DNA from: Leuconostoc inhae
GTDB lineage: Bacteria > Bacillota > Bacilli > Lactobacillales > Lactobacillaceae
Direction of reading: 5' to 3'
Length of the DNA stretch: 64,000 nucleotides
Assembly (NCBI RefSeq): GCF_019656015.1
Contig: NZ_BPKW01000010.1
Span: 20,343-84,342 of the forward strand
The notes under the pieces were generated by a model that saw only the letters and a program-made list of their open reading frames with translations, was not told where the DNA came from and made no database searches. Below are positions 49,860 through 59,076 of the stretch, piece by piece; the stretch's first letter is position 1; each line of letters starts with the position of its first letter. Both the position numbers and the translations under genes were made by a program.

Positions 49860-49872
49860 TTTAAGTAATGAC

Positions 49873-49902
49873 AAAAATCATGCCATTTTGGGATGATTTT
49901 TT
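49873..49902 (+). terminator. Terminator of eno
   Basis: AAAATCAT and ATGATTTT arms with an 11-base loop, ending in T6. Confidence 0.8.
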
Positions 49903-49932
49903 AGTACATAAAAATATTGGAAGGCCGGGGAT

Positions 49933-50076
49933 ATGCGTCATAATAAAATTTGGTTAAAAGTTTTAATGACTATAGGTTTGGCAACAATCGCACATGTGAT
50001 ATATTGGCATACCGGAAATAATGAAAAAAAGACGGATCCAATGAAAAGGATGTTTAAATGGTTGAAAAAAAAATAA
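49933..50076 (+). CDS. 47-residue single-span membrane peptide
   Basis: ATG at 49933 follows a GGGGA site. The product has one hydrophobic stretch (WLKVLMTIGLATIAHVIYW, residues 7-25) and a strongly basic C-terminus (KRMFKWLKKK). It is separated from eno by a terminator and overlaps the start of tag by 19 bases; the ribosome site of tag lies within it, so the two may be coupled. No family was recognised. Confidence 0.5.
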   Translation: MRHNKIWLKVLMTIGLATIAHVIYWHTGNNEKKTDPMKRMFKWLKKK

Positions 50077-50633
50077 TGCGCTGCCAATGGGTTGCTAAGT
50101 ATGAGGTTGATAATGTCATGACAAAATATCATGATCAGGAATGGGGAAAACCATTGCGAGGGGATGATCAACAATTATTTGAATTATTGACGTTGGAAGT
50201 TTTTCAAGCAGGATTGAGTTGGGAAATTTCATTAAAAAAGAGGCCAGGATTGAAGCTGGCTTTCCATAATTTTGACATCACACAAGTGAGTCAAATGACA
50301 GAAAAAAACGCCATAGCTTTAAAAGAAAATCCTAATATTATTCGAAATGGTCTAAAAATTAGCGCAACAATTAATAATGCACATGCCATAAAACGCGTGC
50401 AAGATGAATTTAACAGTTTTTCGAACTACATATGGCATTTTACCAATAATAAAATAATAGATAACCAAATTACAACTAATCAAGATGTACCAGCGCAGAA
50501 TGCTTTGTCTCAAGCGATTGCCAAGGATATGAAGAAAAGAGGATTTAAATTTACTGGCCCTGTAACTATTTATTCATATTTACAAGGCATCGGTATTATT
50601 AACGATCACGAAAAAAATTGTTCGTTTAAATAG
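50058..50633 (+). CDS. tag: DNA-3-methyladenine glycosylase I
   Basis: The protein has 191 residues. MRCQWVAKYEVDNVMTKYHD carries the N-terminal zinc cysteine, GLSWEISLKKRPGLKLAF holds the helix-hairpin region, and LQGIGIINDHEKNC ends in the zinc-binding His-Cys. It removes 3-methyladenine from DNA. AAAAGGA is 8 bases before this ATG; the ATG at 50076 is an alternative. It overlaps the small peptide gene. Confidence 0.92.
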   Translation: MVEKKIMRCQWVAKYEVDNVMTKYHDQEWGKPLRGDDQQLFELLTLEVFQAGLSWEISLKKRPGLKLAFHNFDITQVSQMTEKNAIALKENPNIIRNGLKISATINNAHAIKRVQDEFNSFSNYIWHFTNNKIIDNQITTNQDVPAQNALSQAIAKDMKKRGFKFTGPVTIYSYLQGIGIINDHEKNCSFK

Positions 50634-50746
50634 CATGATTGAATCTAAGTATATTATAAAATTTATTCTTTACCAGATTTATAAGTTCGTAAAGTCAGAT
50701 ATATGATAAACTTAGGGTAGCATATACGTTAGAGGTAAAGGTGAAT

Positions 50747-52240
50747 ATGGCGAAATTAGAGGGCATCATATTACTGAATTCCAGCACAGCTGCATTACAG
50801 ATTATCGACACCAAGACTGGTAAAAAAATTGAAAATGTGAATCGCGAATTTAGTGAAAGTGATATTAATACACCGACATTTTCAATTGAAATTATGCGAC
50901 GCATACTCGATCAGGTACAACGTTTTCAACAATTATTACGCGACTATGGCGTCCGTGATATACGGTTATTTGGTAGTGAAGCATTATCGCAAGTTAAAAA
51001 TGCAGTATATTTTGCAGATCAAATTGAAAGCATCACAGGTCTTGGCATCAGCTGGTTAAATGGTAATCAAGAAAGTTACTATCGGCAACTTGCTGTTCGT
51101 CATGCACAGGGTATTCAACACACGGCGTTAATTGAAAAAAATGCCTTTGTACTTGGTATGAGTTCAGGTCGTATTGATTTGGGATATTTTGAGAAAAACC
51201 GTTTTGAATTTTCTCAACACTCAGCCGTAGGGCCAGTTAAATTAGCACAATCAATTAATACCATGTCAGTTGAAGTTGTACAGGAAAAAGCTTTAGCGGC
51301 TGAGTTTATTAGTAGTAAACTAGCAGATTTCTGGCATATGTTACCACCATTTAAGCACACTGAAACATTAATTTTATTGGGTGCTGACTCAGCTCAAAAT
51401 ATATTTTTACCAGAAAATCAGCATTGGATTGTTGTGTCAAAAGATCAGTTACAAAGTGTTATTGATGATTTAGCAAGTATGAATGATCAAGCGATTATTG
51501 AAAAATATGATGTTGATTTAAATGACGTGCCTTTTGCGTTGATAGAGATGTTATTATTAATGAATGTTATGACTGCAGTCGGTGTTAAGGACTTGCAAAT
51601 TAGTGATTTAACAGTATTAGATGGGTTATCAGTCACTGATAATCATGATGAAGATGATATCATTACCGCTGCACGGGGTATCGCTGACCGTTATATGGTT
51701 GAAGAAAAGCATCGTGAAATTGTGTTGATTTATGCCAGACAATTGTTTGATCGTTTGAAAAAAATTCATCATTTGAATAAACGTGATCGGCTATTGTTAG
51801 GCGTTGCAGCCTTAGTGCATGATGTCGGTAGTTTTATTAATTCTCAGAAACACTATCAATATTCAGAAGAAATTCTTGAAGGTATTGATTTTCATGGCTT
51901 ATCTACATCCGAGCAACGTATGATTGCAGCTATTGCCAGATACCACAGTGCCGAGACACCAGATAATGCTTTGCGTACAGTACAGGAATTTTCACCACAA
52001 CAGCGATTGCGTATTGCAAAGCTAGCTGCCTTATTACGGTTGGCCGATGCTTTGGATGACAGTCGTCTGCAAAAAATTAGTAAATTAACAGTATCTATAG
52101 CCAATGATCGCATTACAATTATAGGGCAGACAATTGTTGATTTACAACTTGAAATCTATGTATTTGCTCAAAAAGCGAAATTTTTTGAAACAGTATTTGG
52201 ATTGCCGATTATGTTGAAGCGACAAAGGAGGAGAGGCTAA
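50747..52240 (+). CDS. Degenerate Ppx/GppA-like protein with HD domain
   Basis: The protein has 497 residues. The N-terminal half (1-290) has the Ppx/GppA ASKHA-type arrangement, but its motifs are lost: ILLNSSTAALQI stands where DLGSNS is expected and GMSSGRIDLGYF where GGGS-E is expected. The C-terminal half has an HD domain (ALVHDVGSFIN, and ARYHSAE). It starts the ppk operon and its stop overlaps the ppk start (TAATG). A GTG at 50741 is an alternative start. It may regulate polyphosphate turnover and not hydrolyse it. Confidence 0.75.
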   Translation: MAKLEGIILLNSSTAALQIIDTKTGKKIENVNREFSESDINTPTFSIEIMRRILDQVQRFQQLLRDYGVRDIRLFGSEALSQVKNAVYFADQIESITGLGISWLNGNQESYYRQLAVRHAQGIQHTALIEKNAFVLGMSSGRIDLGYFEKNRFEFSQHSAVGPVKLAQSINTMSVEVVQEKALAAEFISSKLADFWHMLPPFKHTETLILLGADSAQNIFLPENQHWIVVSKDQLQSVIDDLASMNDQAIIEKYDVDLNDVPFALIEMLLLMNVMTAVGVKDLQISDLTVLDGLSVTDNHDEDDIITAARGIADRYMVEEKHREIVLIYARQLFDRLKKIHHLNKRDRLLLGVAALVHDVGSFINSQKHYQYSEEILEGIDFHGLSTSEQRMIAAIARYHSAETPDNALRTVQEFSPQQRLRIAKLAALLRLADALDDSRLQKISKLTVSIANDRITIIGQTIVDLQLEIYVFAQKAKFFETVFGLPIMLKRQRRRG

Positions 52241-54384
52241 TGGTTGATTTTAAACGTGCAAAATATTACGTGAACCGTGAAATCAGTTGGTTAGCATTTA
52301 ATGATCGGGTGTTAGAAGAAGCACGCGATGTTCAAAATTCATTATTAGAACGTGCTAATTTTTTGGCAATCACGCAAAAAAATATGGACGAATGGTTCAT
52401 GGTTCGTGTTGCCAGTTTACAACAACAGGTTATGATTGGGCATGATAAAGTAGATGCGGCTGGTTTGACACCAAAAAAGCAATTAGATGAGATTTCAAAG
52501 GTTGCCGGAGAACAAATTAAAAAGCAGTATCAAGTGTTAACTCGTAGTTTATTACCTGCGCTAAGACGTGAGGGTTTTGAATTACTACATCCCGATGATT
52601 TGATGACCAATCAAATCCAATTTTTGAAACGTTTTTTTGATCAAGAATTGTTACCCGTTCTAACACCAATGGCCGTTGACACAACACGACCATTTCCTTT
52701 TTTGGCAAATGACACATTAAATATAGGCGTGCGTCTAAAGAAAACAGAAGATAAGATAGAAAAATATATTGCTGTATTGCAAGTCCCTGAAACTTCTGGC
52801 CGTGTTATAGCCTTACCAGAGAATAACCAGTATATTTTAATTGAAGATGTTGTTCAGCTGTTTTTGTCTTCTTTATTTCCAGGCTATATCATCAGAGAAT
52901 CAACTGTATTTCATGTTATTCGAGATATGGAATTAGATATAGCAGACGACGAGGATACACCAAACATTCTTCAAGATGTACAATCTAAATTACAAGAACG
53001 AGAACGCGGGCGCATTATTCGGGTAATTTTTTCGCGAACAACAAGTTCATCATTGCGAACAAAGTTAATCAAGTTACTACATGTTGATGAATCCCGTGCA
53101 TACATGGTTAATGGACCAATTGATTTGACATTCTTGACTGTGTGGCTGAAATTTATTCAGGAACCAAACTTAAAATTTCCATTATTTAAGGGTTATAATA
53201 ATCCAAATTTGGCACCGGATAAATTATTTAATAGTATTAAGAATCAAGACTACTTATTACATCATCCTTATGATTCTTTTCGACCAGTGATAGAATTTAT
53301 TCAAACTGCTGCCAAAGATGATCAAGTAATAGCCATTAAAATGACATTGTATCGTGTATCTGGCAAATCTCCTATTATTAAAGCATTAAGTGAAGCGGCA
53401 CAGCATGGTAAACAAGTCACAGTGTTAGTTGAAATTAAGGCACGTTTTGATGAAGAAAATAATGTGCATTGGGCCCGAGAATTAGAGAGACAAGGTGTAC
53501 ACGTGGTTTATGGGTTACGAGGATTAAAAACTCACGCAAAAGTTGTCTTAGTTGTGCGGCGTGAAGACGACACAATTCGACGATATGTTCACTTGGGAAC
53601 TGGTAATTACAATGATGTGACAGCTAATTTTTATACAGATTTGGGATTGTTCACCAGTGATTCAGAATTGGGAGCAGATGTTGCATCGATTTTTAATATT
53701 TTAACTGGCTACTCAGATCCAGGTTATTTTCATCAATTACATATGTCACCAGATGGTATTCGTGAATTTATTTATGAACAAATTGATAATGAAATTGCAA
53801 ATGCCAAGGCAGGTAAAACTGCTGGTATTAAAATGAAGTTTAACTCATTATCAGACGAGCGTATGATAAGACATTTGTATCAAGCTAGTCAAGCGGGTGT
53901 GAAGGTGTCCTTAATTATTCGAGGAATTACGATGTTGAAAGTTGGCATACCAGAAGTTAGTGAAACAATTGAAGTGCATTCAATTGTTGGTCGATTTTTG
54001 GAACATAGTCGCATTTACAGTTTTGAAAATGACGGTAATCCTAAAGTTTACTTATCATCAGCTGATTTGATGACACGTAATTTGGATCGACGGGTTGAAT
54101 TGCTTTTCCCACTTAAAAATGATCGTCTACGTGACAAGGTGCTATCTATTTTCCAAACGATGTGGCAGGACAATGTTAAAACGCGTGTGTTACAACCAAA
54201 TGGTAGTTTTGAAAAGAAGGATCGCCGAGGTGTTATGGCTCTTGATGCACAAGAAACATTTATACAAGATAGTTTGGTACAGCAAAAAAATCAAGTGAAA
54301 CAAGACAAATTAATGGCAACAAAGCAAAGGTTTGAACCATTAAACAATCCGTTTATTATTGAAGAGCATGGGAGCGAAGAATGA
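52240..54384 (+). CDS. ppk: Polyphosphate kinase
   Basis: The protein has 714 residues of the PPK1 family. NREISWLAFNDRVLEEA opens it; the phosphohistidine is in LKTHAKVVLVVRRE and the second active-site histidine in FLEHSRIYSF; YVHLGTGNYNDVTANFYTD is also typical. It makes inorganic polyphosphate from ATP at the membrane. It overlaps the genes on both sides, so all three are translated as a unit. Confidence 0.96.
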   Translation: MVDFKRAKYYVNREISWLAFNDRVLEEARDVQNSLLERANFLAITQKNMDEWFMVRVASLQQQVMIGHDKVDAAGLTPKKQLDEISKVAGEQIKKQYQVLTRSLLPALRREGFELLHPDDLMTNQIQFLKRFFDQELLPVLTPMAVDTTRPFPFLANDTLNIGVRLKKTEDKIEKYIAVLQVPETSGRVIALPENNQYILIEDVVQLFLSSLFPGYIIRESTVFHVIRDMELDIADDEDTPNILQDVQSKLQERERGRIIRVIFSRTTSSSLRTKLIKLLHVDESRAYMVNGPIDLTFLTVWLKFIQEPNLKFPLFKGYNNPNLAPDKLFNSIKNQDYLLHHPYDSFRPVIEFIQTAAKDDQVIAIKMTLYRVSGKSPIIKALSEAAQHGKQVTVLVEIKARFDEENNVHWARELERQGVHVVYGLRGLKTHAKVVLVVRREDDTIRRYVHLGTGNYNDVTANFYTDLGLFTSDSELGADVASIFNILTGYSDPGYFHQLHMSPDGIREFIYEQIDNEIANAKAGKTAGIKMKFNSLSDERMIRHLYQASQAGVKVSLIIRGITMLKVGIPEVSETIEVHSIVGRFLEHSRIYSFENDGNPKVYLSSADLMTRNLDRRVELLFPLKNDRLRDKVLSIFQTMWQDNVKTRVLQPNGSFEKKDRRGVMALDAQETFIQDSLVQQKNQVKQDKLMATKQRFEPLNNPFIIEEHGSEE

Positions 54385-55364
54385 CAGTTATTTCAGTGAT
54401 TGATTTAGGATCTAATTCGGTACGGATGACGGTTAGTCGGTATCATCATGATGGTTCTTACGAGGTTTTAGCAAGATTTCAAGAAATGGTCCGTTTATCA
54501 ACTGGTATGGGGCCAGATAAAGTGTTGCAACCTGAAGCAGTTGCCCGTACTTTGACTGCTTTGAATAAATTTAAACAAGCACTAAAAGTTTACGACAATG
54601 ATAAAGTGGAGATACATGCTGTTGCCACAGCTGCTGTTCGACAAGCCAGCAACCAGGCTGAATTCTTGACTGCATTTAAAAAAGAAATGGGTTTTGAATT
54701 AGATGTGTTAACGGGTGAAGAGGAGGCACATTTTGATTTTGTTGGTGTCATCAATACGTTTCCAATTAATGACGCCTTGATTTTAGATACTGGTGGTGCA
54801 TCATCAGAGTTAATTCTGGTTCGTAACAAACAAGCAGTGCATGCTGTCAGCCTACCAGTTGGCGCAGTTAATATTTCAGAAAGTTATTTAGAAAAAGATC
54901 ATATATCAGCTGGTGCATTATTTTCAGCTATAGTCGCTTTAAGACAACTGTTTGGCGACATATCATGGCTTCGTGAATCAATTAATATGCCTTTGATTGC
55001 ACTTGGTGGTAGTAATCGTACGTTGGCAAAAATTAGTCGAAAAAAAGAAAAAATTCAAGGTATGGCAGTTCACGGTTATCATTTAAATGTTGGTGAGGTT
55101 GCATCGATTTATCAAGATATTCTAAAAAAAGATCTTGAAGGCAGAAAAAAAATGCCAGGTCTTGCAAAAGAACGTGGTGATATTATTGTCGGAGGGTTAC
55201 TACCTTTAGTTGAATTACTTCTATTTACTGAAGGTCAACAAGTCATTTTTTCACAAAGTGGGTTACGTGAAGGTATTCTATTTGAACAAATTGCGAAAAA
55301 TACAGGACATGATGTTGTATCACCAGAACCAGCAGCAATGACTATAGATACAGAAGATTTATAA
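54381..55364 (+). CDS. ppx: Exopolyphosphatase, Ppx/GppA family
   Basis: The protein has 327 residues. The motifs are intact: VIDLGSNSVRMTV, TGEEEAHFDF and LILDTGGASSELI. The C-terminal HD-type extension of long Ppx is absent, and the HD domain is instead in the first gene of the operon. It releases phosphate from polyphosphate ends, or acts on pppGpp. It overlaps ppk by four bases (ATGA). Confidence 0.93.
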   Translation: MTVISVIDLGSNSVRMTVSRYHHDGSYEVLARFQEMVRLSTGMGPDKVLQPEAVARTLTALNKFKQALKVYDNDKVEIHAVATAAVRQASNQAEFLTAFKKEMGFELDVLTGEEEAHFDFVGVINTFPINDALILDTGGASSELILVRNKQAVHAVSLPVGAVNISESYLEKDHISAGALFSAIVALRQLFGDISWLRESINMPLIALGGSNRTLAKISRKKEKIQGMAVHGYHLNVGEVASIYQDILKKDLEGRKKMPGLAKERGDIIVGGLLPLVELLLFTEGQQVIFSQSGLREGILFEQIAKNTGHDVVSPEPAAMTIDTEDL

Positions 55365-55408
55365 TTTTTACTTATATGGTCTGTGATTCATTCAATTTAT
55401 GAACATAT

Positions 55409-55453
55409 AAAAATCCGCTAAACCTTTATCTTAAAAGGTTTAGCGGATTTTTG
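55409..55453 (+). terminator. Terminator of the polyphosphate operon
   Basis: A perfect 17-bp stem (AAATCCGCTAAACCTTT arm) with a 6-base loop and a T-run; it may also serve tRNA-Arg on minus. Confidence 0.92.
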
Positions 55454-55461
55454 TTAAATAA

Positions 55462-55533
55462 TGATCCACCCGGGAGTCGAACCCGGATCTCAAGAACCGG
55501 AATCTTGTGTGCGATCCATTACACTAGCAGATC
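55462..55533 (-). tRNA. tRNA-Arg(CCG)
   Basis: On minus, the acceptor GATCTGC pairs with GTGGATC (two G-U pairs), the anticodon stem CAAGA/TCTTG encloses loop TTCCGGT with anticodon CCG, and the T arm is CCGGG/CCCGG. CCA is not encoded. It lies directly downstream of the YigZ-family gene. Confidence 0.95.
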
Positions 55534-55552
55534 ATAACTATTCAATTATAGC

Positions 55553-56188
55553 CTACTTTACAGGAATTTCAAAGAAAGTTTCTTCACCAATTTTAAATGT
55601 TGCTTGTCCAGCAAGTAGATCTCTTAATGCGAGTTGAAATTTAGGAATAGCATCACTTGATACGGGCACGATAATATGGACGGCCGTATCATATTGTGTG
55701 TCTATAATATGATAATCATGTTTAGTAAGCCAATAAGTTAGTAAATCTGAATTTTTGTAGTCTATTGTAATCGTTATTTTTAAACGTGTTAAACGTGAAA
55801 CAAGTCCTGCAGCCTTAACACCATCGGCTACTGTTCCGGCATAAGCGCGTATTAAACCACCAGCGCCTAATTTAATACCACCAAAGTAGCGTGTTACGAC
55901 TGCGACAACATCATGTAAGTCATTTTTTTGCAACACTTCTAGCATAGGAATACCAGCTGTACCACTAGGCTCACCGTTATCAGAATAACGTTTAATTTGA
56001 TCATTATCACCAAGTGTGTAAGCAAAAACGTTATGATTTGCTTTGTTGTGTGCTGTAGATATTTGATCAATGAATAAACGCGCCTCTTCTTCTGAATTGA
56101 TACGAGCAATATTCAAAATAAAACGTGATTTTTTAATAGTTTGTTCCCAAAAAAAATTATTTGGAGCGATTGTGATATAGTTAGCCAT
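55553..56188 (-). CDS. YigZ/IMPACT family protein
   Basis: The protein has 211 residues from the ATG at 56188 (MANYITIAPNNFFWEQTIKK). FAYTLGDNDQIKRYSDNGEP followed by SGTAGIPML and VVTRYFGGIKLGAGGLIRAY are the UPF0029/IMPACT signatures; a C-terminal DUF1949-like domain follows. Role uncertain, perhaps in translation. TATAAT ends seven bases before this ATG, so the mRNA would be leaderless. The frame extends upstream to 56242, past the promoter and into comFA. Confidence 0.9.
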   Translation of the reverse strand: MANYITIAPNNFFWEQTIKKSRFILNIARINSEEEARLFIDQISTAHNKANHNVFAYTLGDNDQIKRYSDNGEPSGTAGIPMLEVLQKNDLHDVVAVVTRYFGGIKLGAGGLIRAYAGTVADGVKAAGLVSRLTRLKITITIDYKNSDLLTYWLTKHDYHIIDTQYDTAVHIIVPVSSDAIPKFQLALRDLLAGQATFKIGEETFFEIPVK

Positions 56189-56205
56189 AAAACGTATTAT
56201 ACAGT
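56189..56205. promoter_or_regulatory. 17-bp divergent control region of yigZ and comFA
   Basis: Only 17 bases separate the two start codons. The near-palindrome TATTATA (56195-56201) gives TATAAT on minus (ending 7 bases before yigZ) and TATTAT on plus (ending 5 bases before comFA). Neither gene has a ribosome binding site. Confidence 0.5.
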
Positions 56206-57483
56206 ATGAAAGCATACTATGGTCGACAACTTGTTCAAGCAAAAGTAAATAAAGTACCAGAAAACGTCATTTCTTCAGCTGCATTTATAGGTAATACTTG
56301 TCAACGCTGTGGTCAGAATGTGCATGGTAAATTACCAAATGATCATTTTTATTGCCGTGCTTGTTTAGCGTTAGGTCGAGTTAGTTCACTTGATGTATTA
56401 CTTTCATTGCCTGAACCAAATGATTTTGATGGTAAAGATATTTTGTCATGGACGGGACAATTAACACCACAACAAAAAGTAGTTGGTGATGAATTACTAG
56501 AGACATTATCACGGTCGCGTGAACATCTGGTTTGGGCAGTGACTGGCGCAGGTAAAACTGAGATGCTATTTCCAGTTATTCATCAAGCATTATCACAAAA
56601 GTATCGTGTGGCTATTGTTTCCCCACGAGTCGATGTTATCCTTGAATTGGCACCACGGTTACAGCAGGCTTTTTCACAAACTGATATGGTTGTTTTACAC
56701 GGTGCACAAACTGAAACATATCGCTATACATCGCTTGTTTTAGCAACAACGCACCAAATGTTACGTTTTAAAGAAGCATTTGATTTATTAATTGTTGATG
56801 AAGTTGATAGTTTTCCATATGCTGGGGATCACATGTTAGCATATGCGGTAAAAAATGCTCGAAAAATAAATAGCTCAGTAATTTATCTTAGCGCAACACC
56901 AACAAAAGTATTGCAACAGCAAGTAAAACGACACTCATTAACAACTTCCTATTTACCGTTACGCTTCCATCAGCATCTATTACCAGTTTTAAAAACAGCA
57001 ATTGTTGGCCCTTGGCGAAAAAAATTACCATTAAAGTTTTTGCGACAGATTAACCAATTTAATCAAACAAAGAGAAGATTCTTAATTTTTGTGCCAAAAG
57101 TATCAGATCTAGTCGGTGTGTACCAAAATATTAGAAAGCATTTTCCAGAAATATCCGGAGATCATGTTTATGCTGGGGACCCGAAAAGACAAGAAAAAGT
57201 TCAAAATATGAGAAATAAAAAAATTCAGTACCTTGTAACCACTACTATTTTGGAACGTGGTGTGACATTTCCTGGCATAGATGTTTTGATTTTAGGTGCT
57301 GATGAAAAAATATTTAGTGAAAACGCATTAGTTCAAATTGCTGGTCGTGTTGGTCGCAATAAAGATCGCCCGACTGGTTTAGTGAAAGCTTATGTGCAAC
57401 ATACAAATTTTAAAGTGATAGCTGCACAACGTCAAATTAAGCAAATGAATAAACGCGGTCGACAGTTAGGTGGACGAGTATGA
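56206..57483 (+). CDS. comFA: Competence helicase ComFA
   Basis: The protein has 425 residues. An N-terminal four-cysteine zinc site (CQRCG, then CRAC at about residues 34-56) is followed by Walker A AVTGAGKTEM, the box DEVDSF and SATPTK, and the C-terminal motif TTTILERGVTFPGIDVLILG. It is an ATPase thought to pull single-stranded DNA into the cell during transformation. It overlaps comFC by four bases. No ribosome site is present. Confidence 0.93.
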   Translation: MKAYYGRQLVQAKVNKVPENVISSAAFIGNTCQRCGQNVHGKLPNDHFYCRACLALGRVSSLDVLLSLPEPNDFDGKDILSWTGQLTPQQKVVGDELLETLSRSREHLVWAVTGAGKTEMLFPVIHQALSQKYRVAIVSPRVDVILELAPRLQQAFSQTDMVVLHGAQTETYRYTSLVLATTHQMLRFKEAFDLLIVDEVDSFPYAGDHMLAYAVKNARKINSSVIYLSATPTKVLQQQVKRHSLTTSYLPLRFHQHLLPVLKTAIVGPWRKKLPLKFLRQINQFNQTKRRFLIFVPKVSDLVGVYQNIRKHFPEISGDHVYAGDPKRQEKVQNMRNKKIQYLVTTTILERGVTFPGIDVLILGADEKIFSENALVQIAGRVGRNKDRPTGLVKAYVQHTNFKVIAAQRQIKQMNKRGRQLGGRV

Positions 57484-58151
57484 ATTGTCAGTTATGTCAA
57501 ACAAATAGTAATCATAGATTATCATTGTTACAAACATTTAATGTCATAAAAAATCAAAAAAAGCAGCTCTGTCAAACATGTGAATTAACTTTTACGTTAA
57601 TTACAGTGGGATGTTTAGGTTGTGGTAGACAACAAAAAACGAACCAATTATGTCATGACTGCTATCGCTGGCAACAAACAGGTAAAAAATTATTAAATCA
57701 TACAGCTTTGTATCAATACAATGATGCTATGCGTCAATTTATGCAACAATATAAATTTAATGGCGATTACGATTTACGTGTCATTTTTAATCGGGTGCTC
57801 AATCAACAAATTAATACTTTGAATGCTGATATCATCGTACCAATTCCTGTGAGTGAACATACGATGAAAACAAGAGGATTTAATCAGACAATTGGGCTCA
57901 TTGAAGGGATGGCGTATGAACACCTTCTCAAAGTGTCTGCAGGTCAAAAGTCTCATCAATCACAGTTTAATCGAAAAATACGAATGATGAGAAAGCAACC
58001 ATTCTCGATGATGAAACAAATATCTTTAGAGGGAAAAGAAATATTATTAGTCGATGACGTTTATACCACAGGAAATACCCTATATCATGCAGCAGAGTTG
58101 TTATATGAATGTGGTGCTCAAAATGTGAGAAGTATCTCTTTATCTCGATGA
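57480..58151 (+). CDS. comFC: Competence protein ComFC
   Basis: The protein has 223 residues, with paired CxxC motifs at the N-terminus (CQLC, CQTC, CLGC, CHDC) and a phosphoribosyltransferase domain (LVDDVYTTGNTLYHAAELL). It works with ComFA in natural transformation. Its start overlaps the comFA stop (ATGA), and hpf follows with its own promoter, the common Firmicutes order. Confidence 0.93.
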   Translation: MNCQLCQTNSNHRLSLLQTFNVIKNQKKQLCQTCELTFTLITVGCLGCGRQQKTNQLCHDCYRWQQTGKKLLNHTALYQYNDAMRQFMQQYKFNGDYDLRVIFNRVLNQQINTLNADIIVPIPVSEHTMKTRGFNQTIGLIEGMAYEHLLKVSAGQKSHQSQFNRKIRMMRKQPFSMMKQISLEGKEILLVDDVYTTGNTLYHAAELLYECGAQNVRSISLSR

Positions 58152-58175
58152 TTATAGAAAAATGACTATTTCTAC

Positions 58176-58202
58176 AGAAAACGCTTACACGTATGGTATA
58201 AT
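58176..58202 (+). promoter_or_regulatory. cre-like site and extended -10 promoter of hpf
   Basis: AGAAAACGCTTACA (58176-58189) matches the catabolite-response consensus TGWAANCGNTNWCA at all but the first base. TGGTATAAT (58194-58202) lies seven bases downstream, so CcpA would sit at the -35 region and repress. Confidence 0.65.
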
Positions 58203-58232
58203 GAACATAGTAACTCAATGGAGGAATTAATT

Positions 58233-58781
58233 ATGTTAGATTATAATGTACGTGGCGAAAATATCGCAGTGACTGACGCACTTCGTGAATATGTGGAGAA
58301 GCGTTTGACAAAGTTGAATCGTTACATCGAAGAAAAATCGATTGCTAATGTCAACTTACGCACCTATAAATCAGATAATTCTGGTAAAGCCGAAGTAACA
58401 ATTGTACTACCTTATGTTGTGTTACGTGCGGAAGATACAAATCCTGACTTGTATGCGGCAGTGGACGCGGTTTCTGAAAAATTAGAACGCCAAATTCGTA
58501 AATATAAGACTAAAATTAACCGCAAGTCACGTGAAACTGGATTTAAAGGCATTGATTCTAATGATGAGATTCCTGCATCCGAAGTTGATGATGATGCTTT
58601 ACAAATTGTGCGCACAAAGCAAGTAGATTTAAAGCCAATGTCACCAGAAGAAGCAGCATTACAAATGGATTTGTTGGCACATAATTTCTTTATTTTTAAG
58701 GACGCAGAAACTAATACTGACTCTGTTATTTATAAACGACAGGATGGCAAGTATGGCTTGCTTGAAACAGCAGACAATTAA
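58233..58781 (+). CDS. hpf: Ribosome hibernation promoting factor, long form
   Basis: The protein has 182 residues. The N-terminal S30AE domain (MLDYNVRGENIAVTDALREY) binds the 30S subunit and the C-terminal domain (AAL to YGLLET) joins two 70S ribosomes into 100S dimers. GGAGG serves this ATG; the in-frame ATG at 58218 lies before the ribosome site. The cre-like site suggests more expression when sugar is short. Confidence 0.96.
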   Translation: MLDYNVRGENIAVTDALREYVEKRLTKLNRYIEEKSIANVNLRTYKSDNSGKAEVTIVLPYVVLRAEDTNPDLYAAVDAVSEKLERQIRKYKTKINRKSRETGFKGIDSNDEIPASEVDDDALQIVRTKQVDLKPMSPEEAALQMDLLAHNFFIFKDAETNTDSVIYKRQDGKYGLLETADN

Positions 58782-58808
58782 TTAGTATAAATTATCTTTT
58801 GAATGAGT

Positions 58809-58850
58809 CGCCAATCACTGATATGCAATCGGTGGTTGGCGTTTTAATTT
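58809..58850 (+). terminator. Terminator of hpf
   Basis: CGCCAATCACTGAT pairs with ATCGGTGGTTGGCG (G-U pairs) and runs into TTTTAATTTT. Confidence 0.8.
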
Positions 58851-58905
58851 TATAATGAGAATTTGCAGGGCCATAACAATGTTTGTTAAAAGATAGCACA
58901 CTAAT

Positions 58906-58948
58906 AAAACCCATGATTTGTATAAAATTCATACAAATCATGGGTTTT
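58906..58948. terminator. Bidirectional terminator before the permease gene end
   Basis: A perfect 18-bp stem (AAAACCCATGATTTGTAT arm, 7-base loop). It lies 130 bases past the permease stop on minus. Confidence 0.85.
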
Positions 58949-59076
58949 AGTTAGTAATATTATTTTTAAGTTTAAAGTTAAGCATGTCATGATTTAAATT
59001 AGATAGAGGTATAGACAAATTAATTTTTAAAATAGTGACAGGGTTGATTTTTGTGATCAGAAGAAAAATGATTGTT

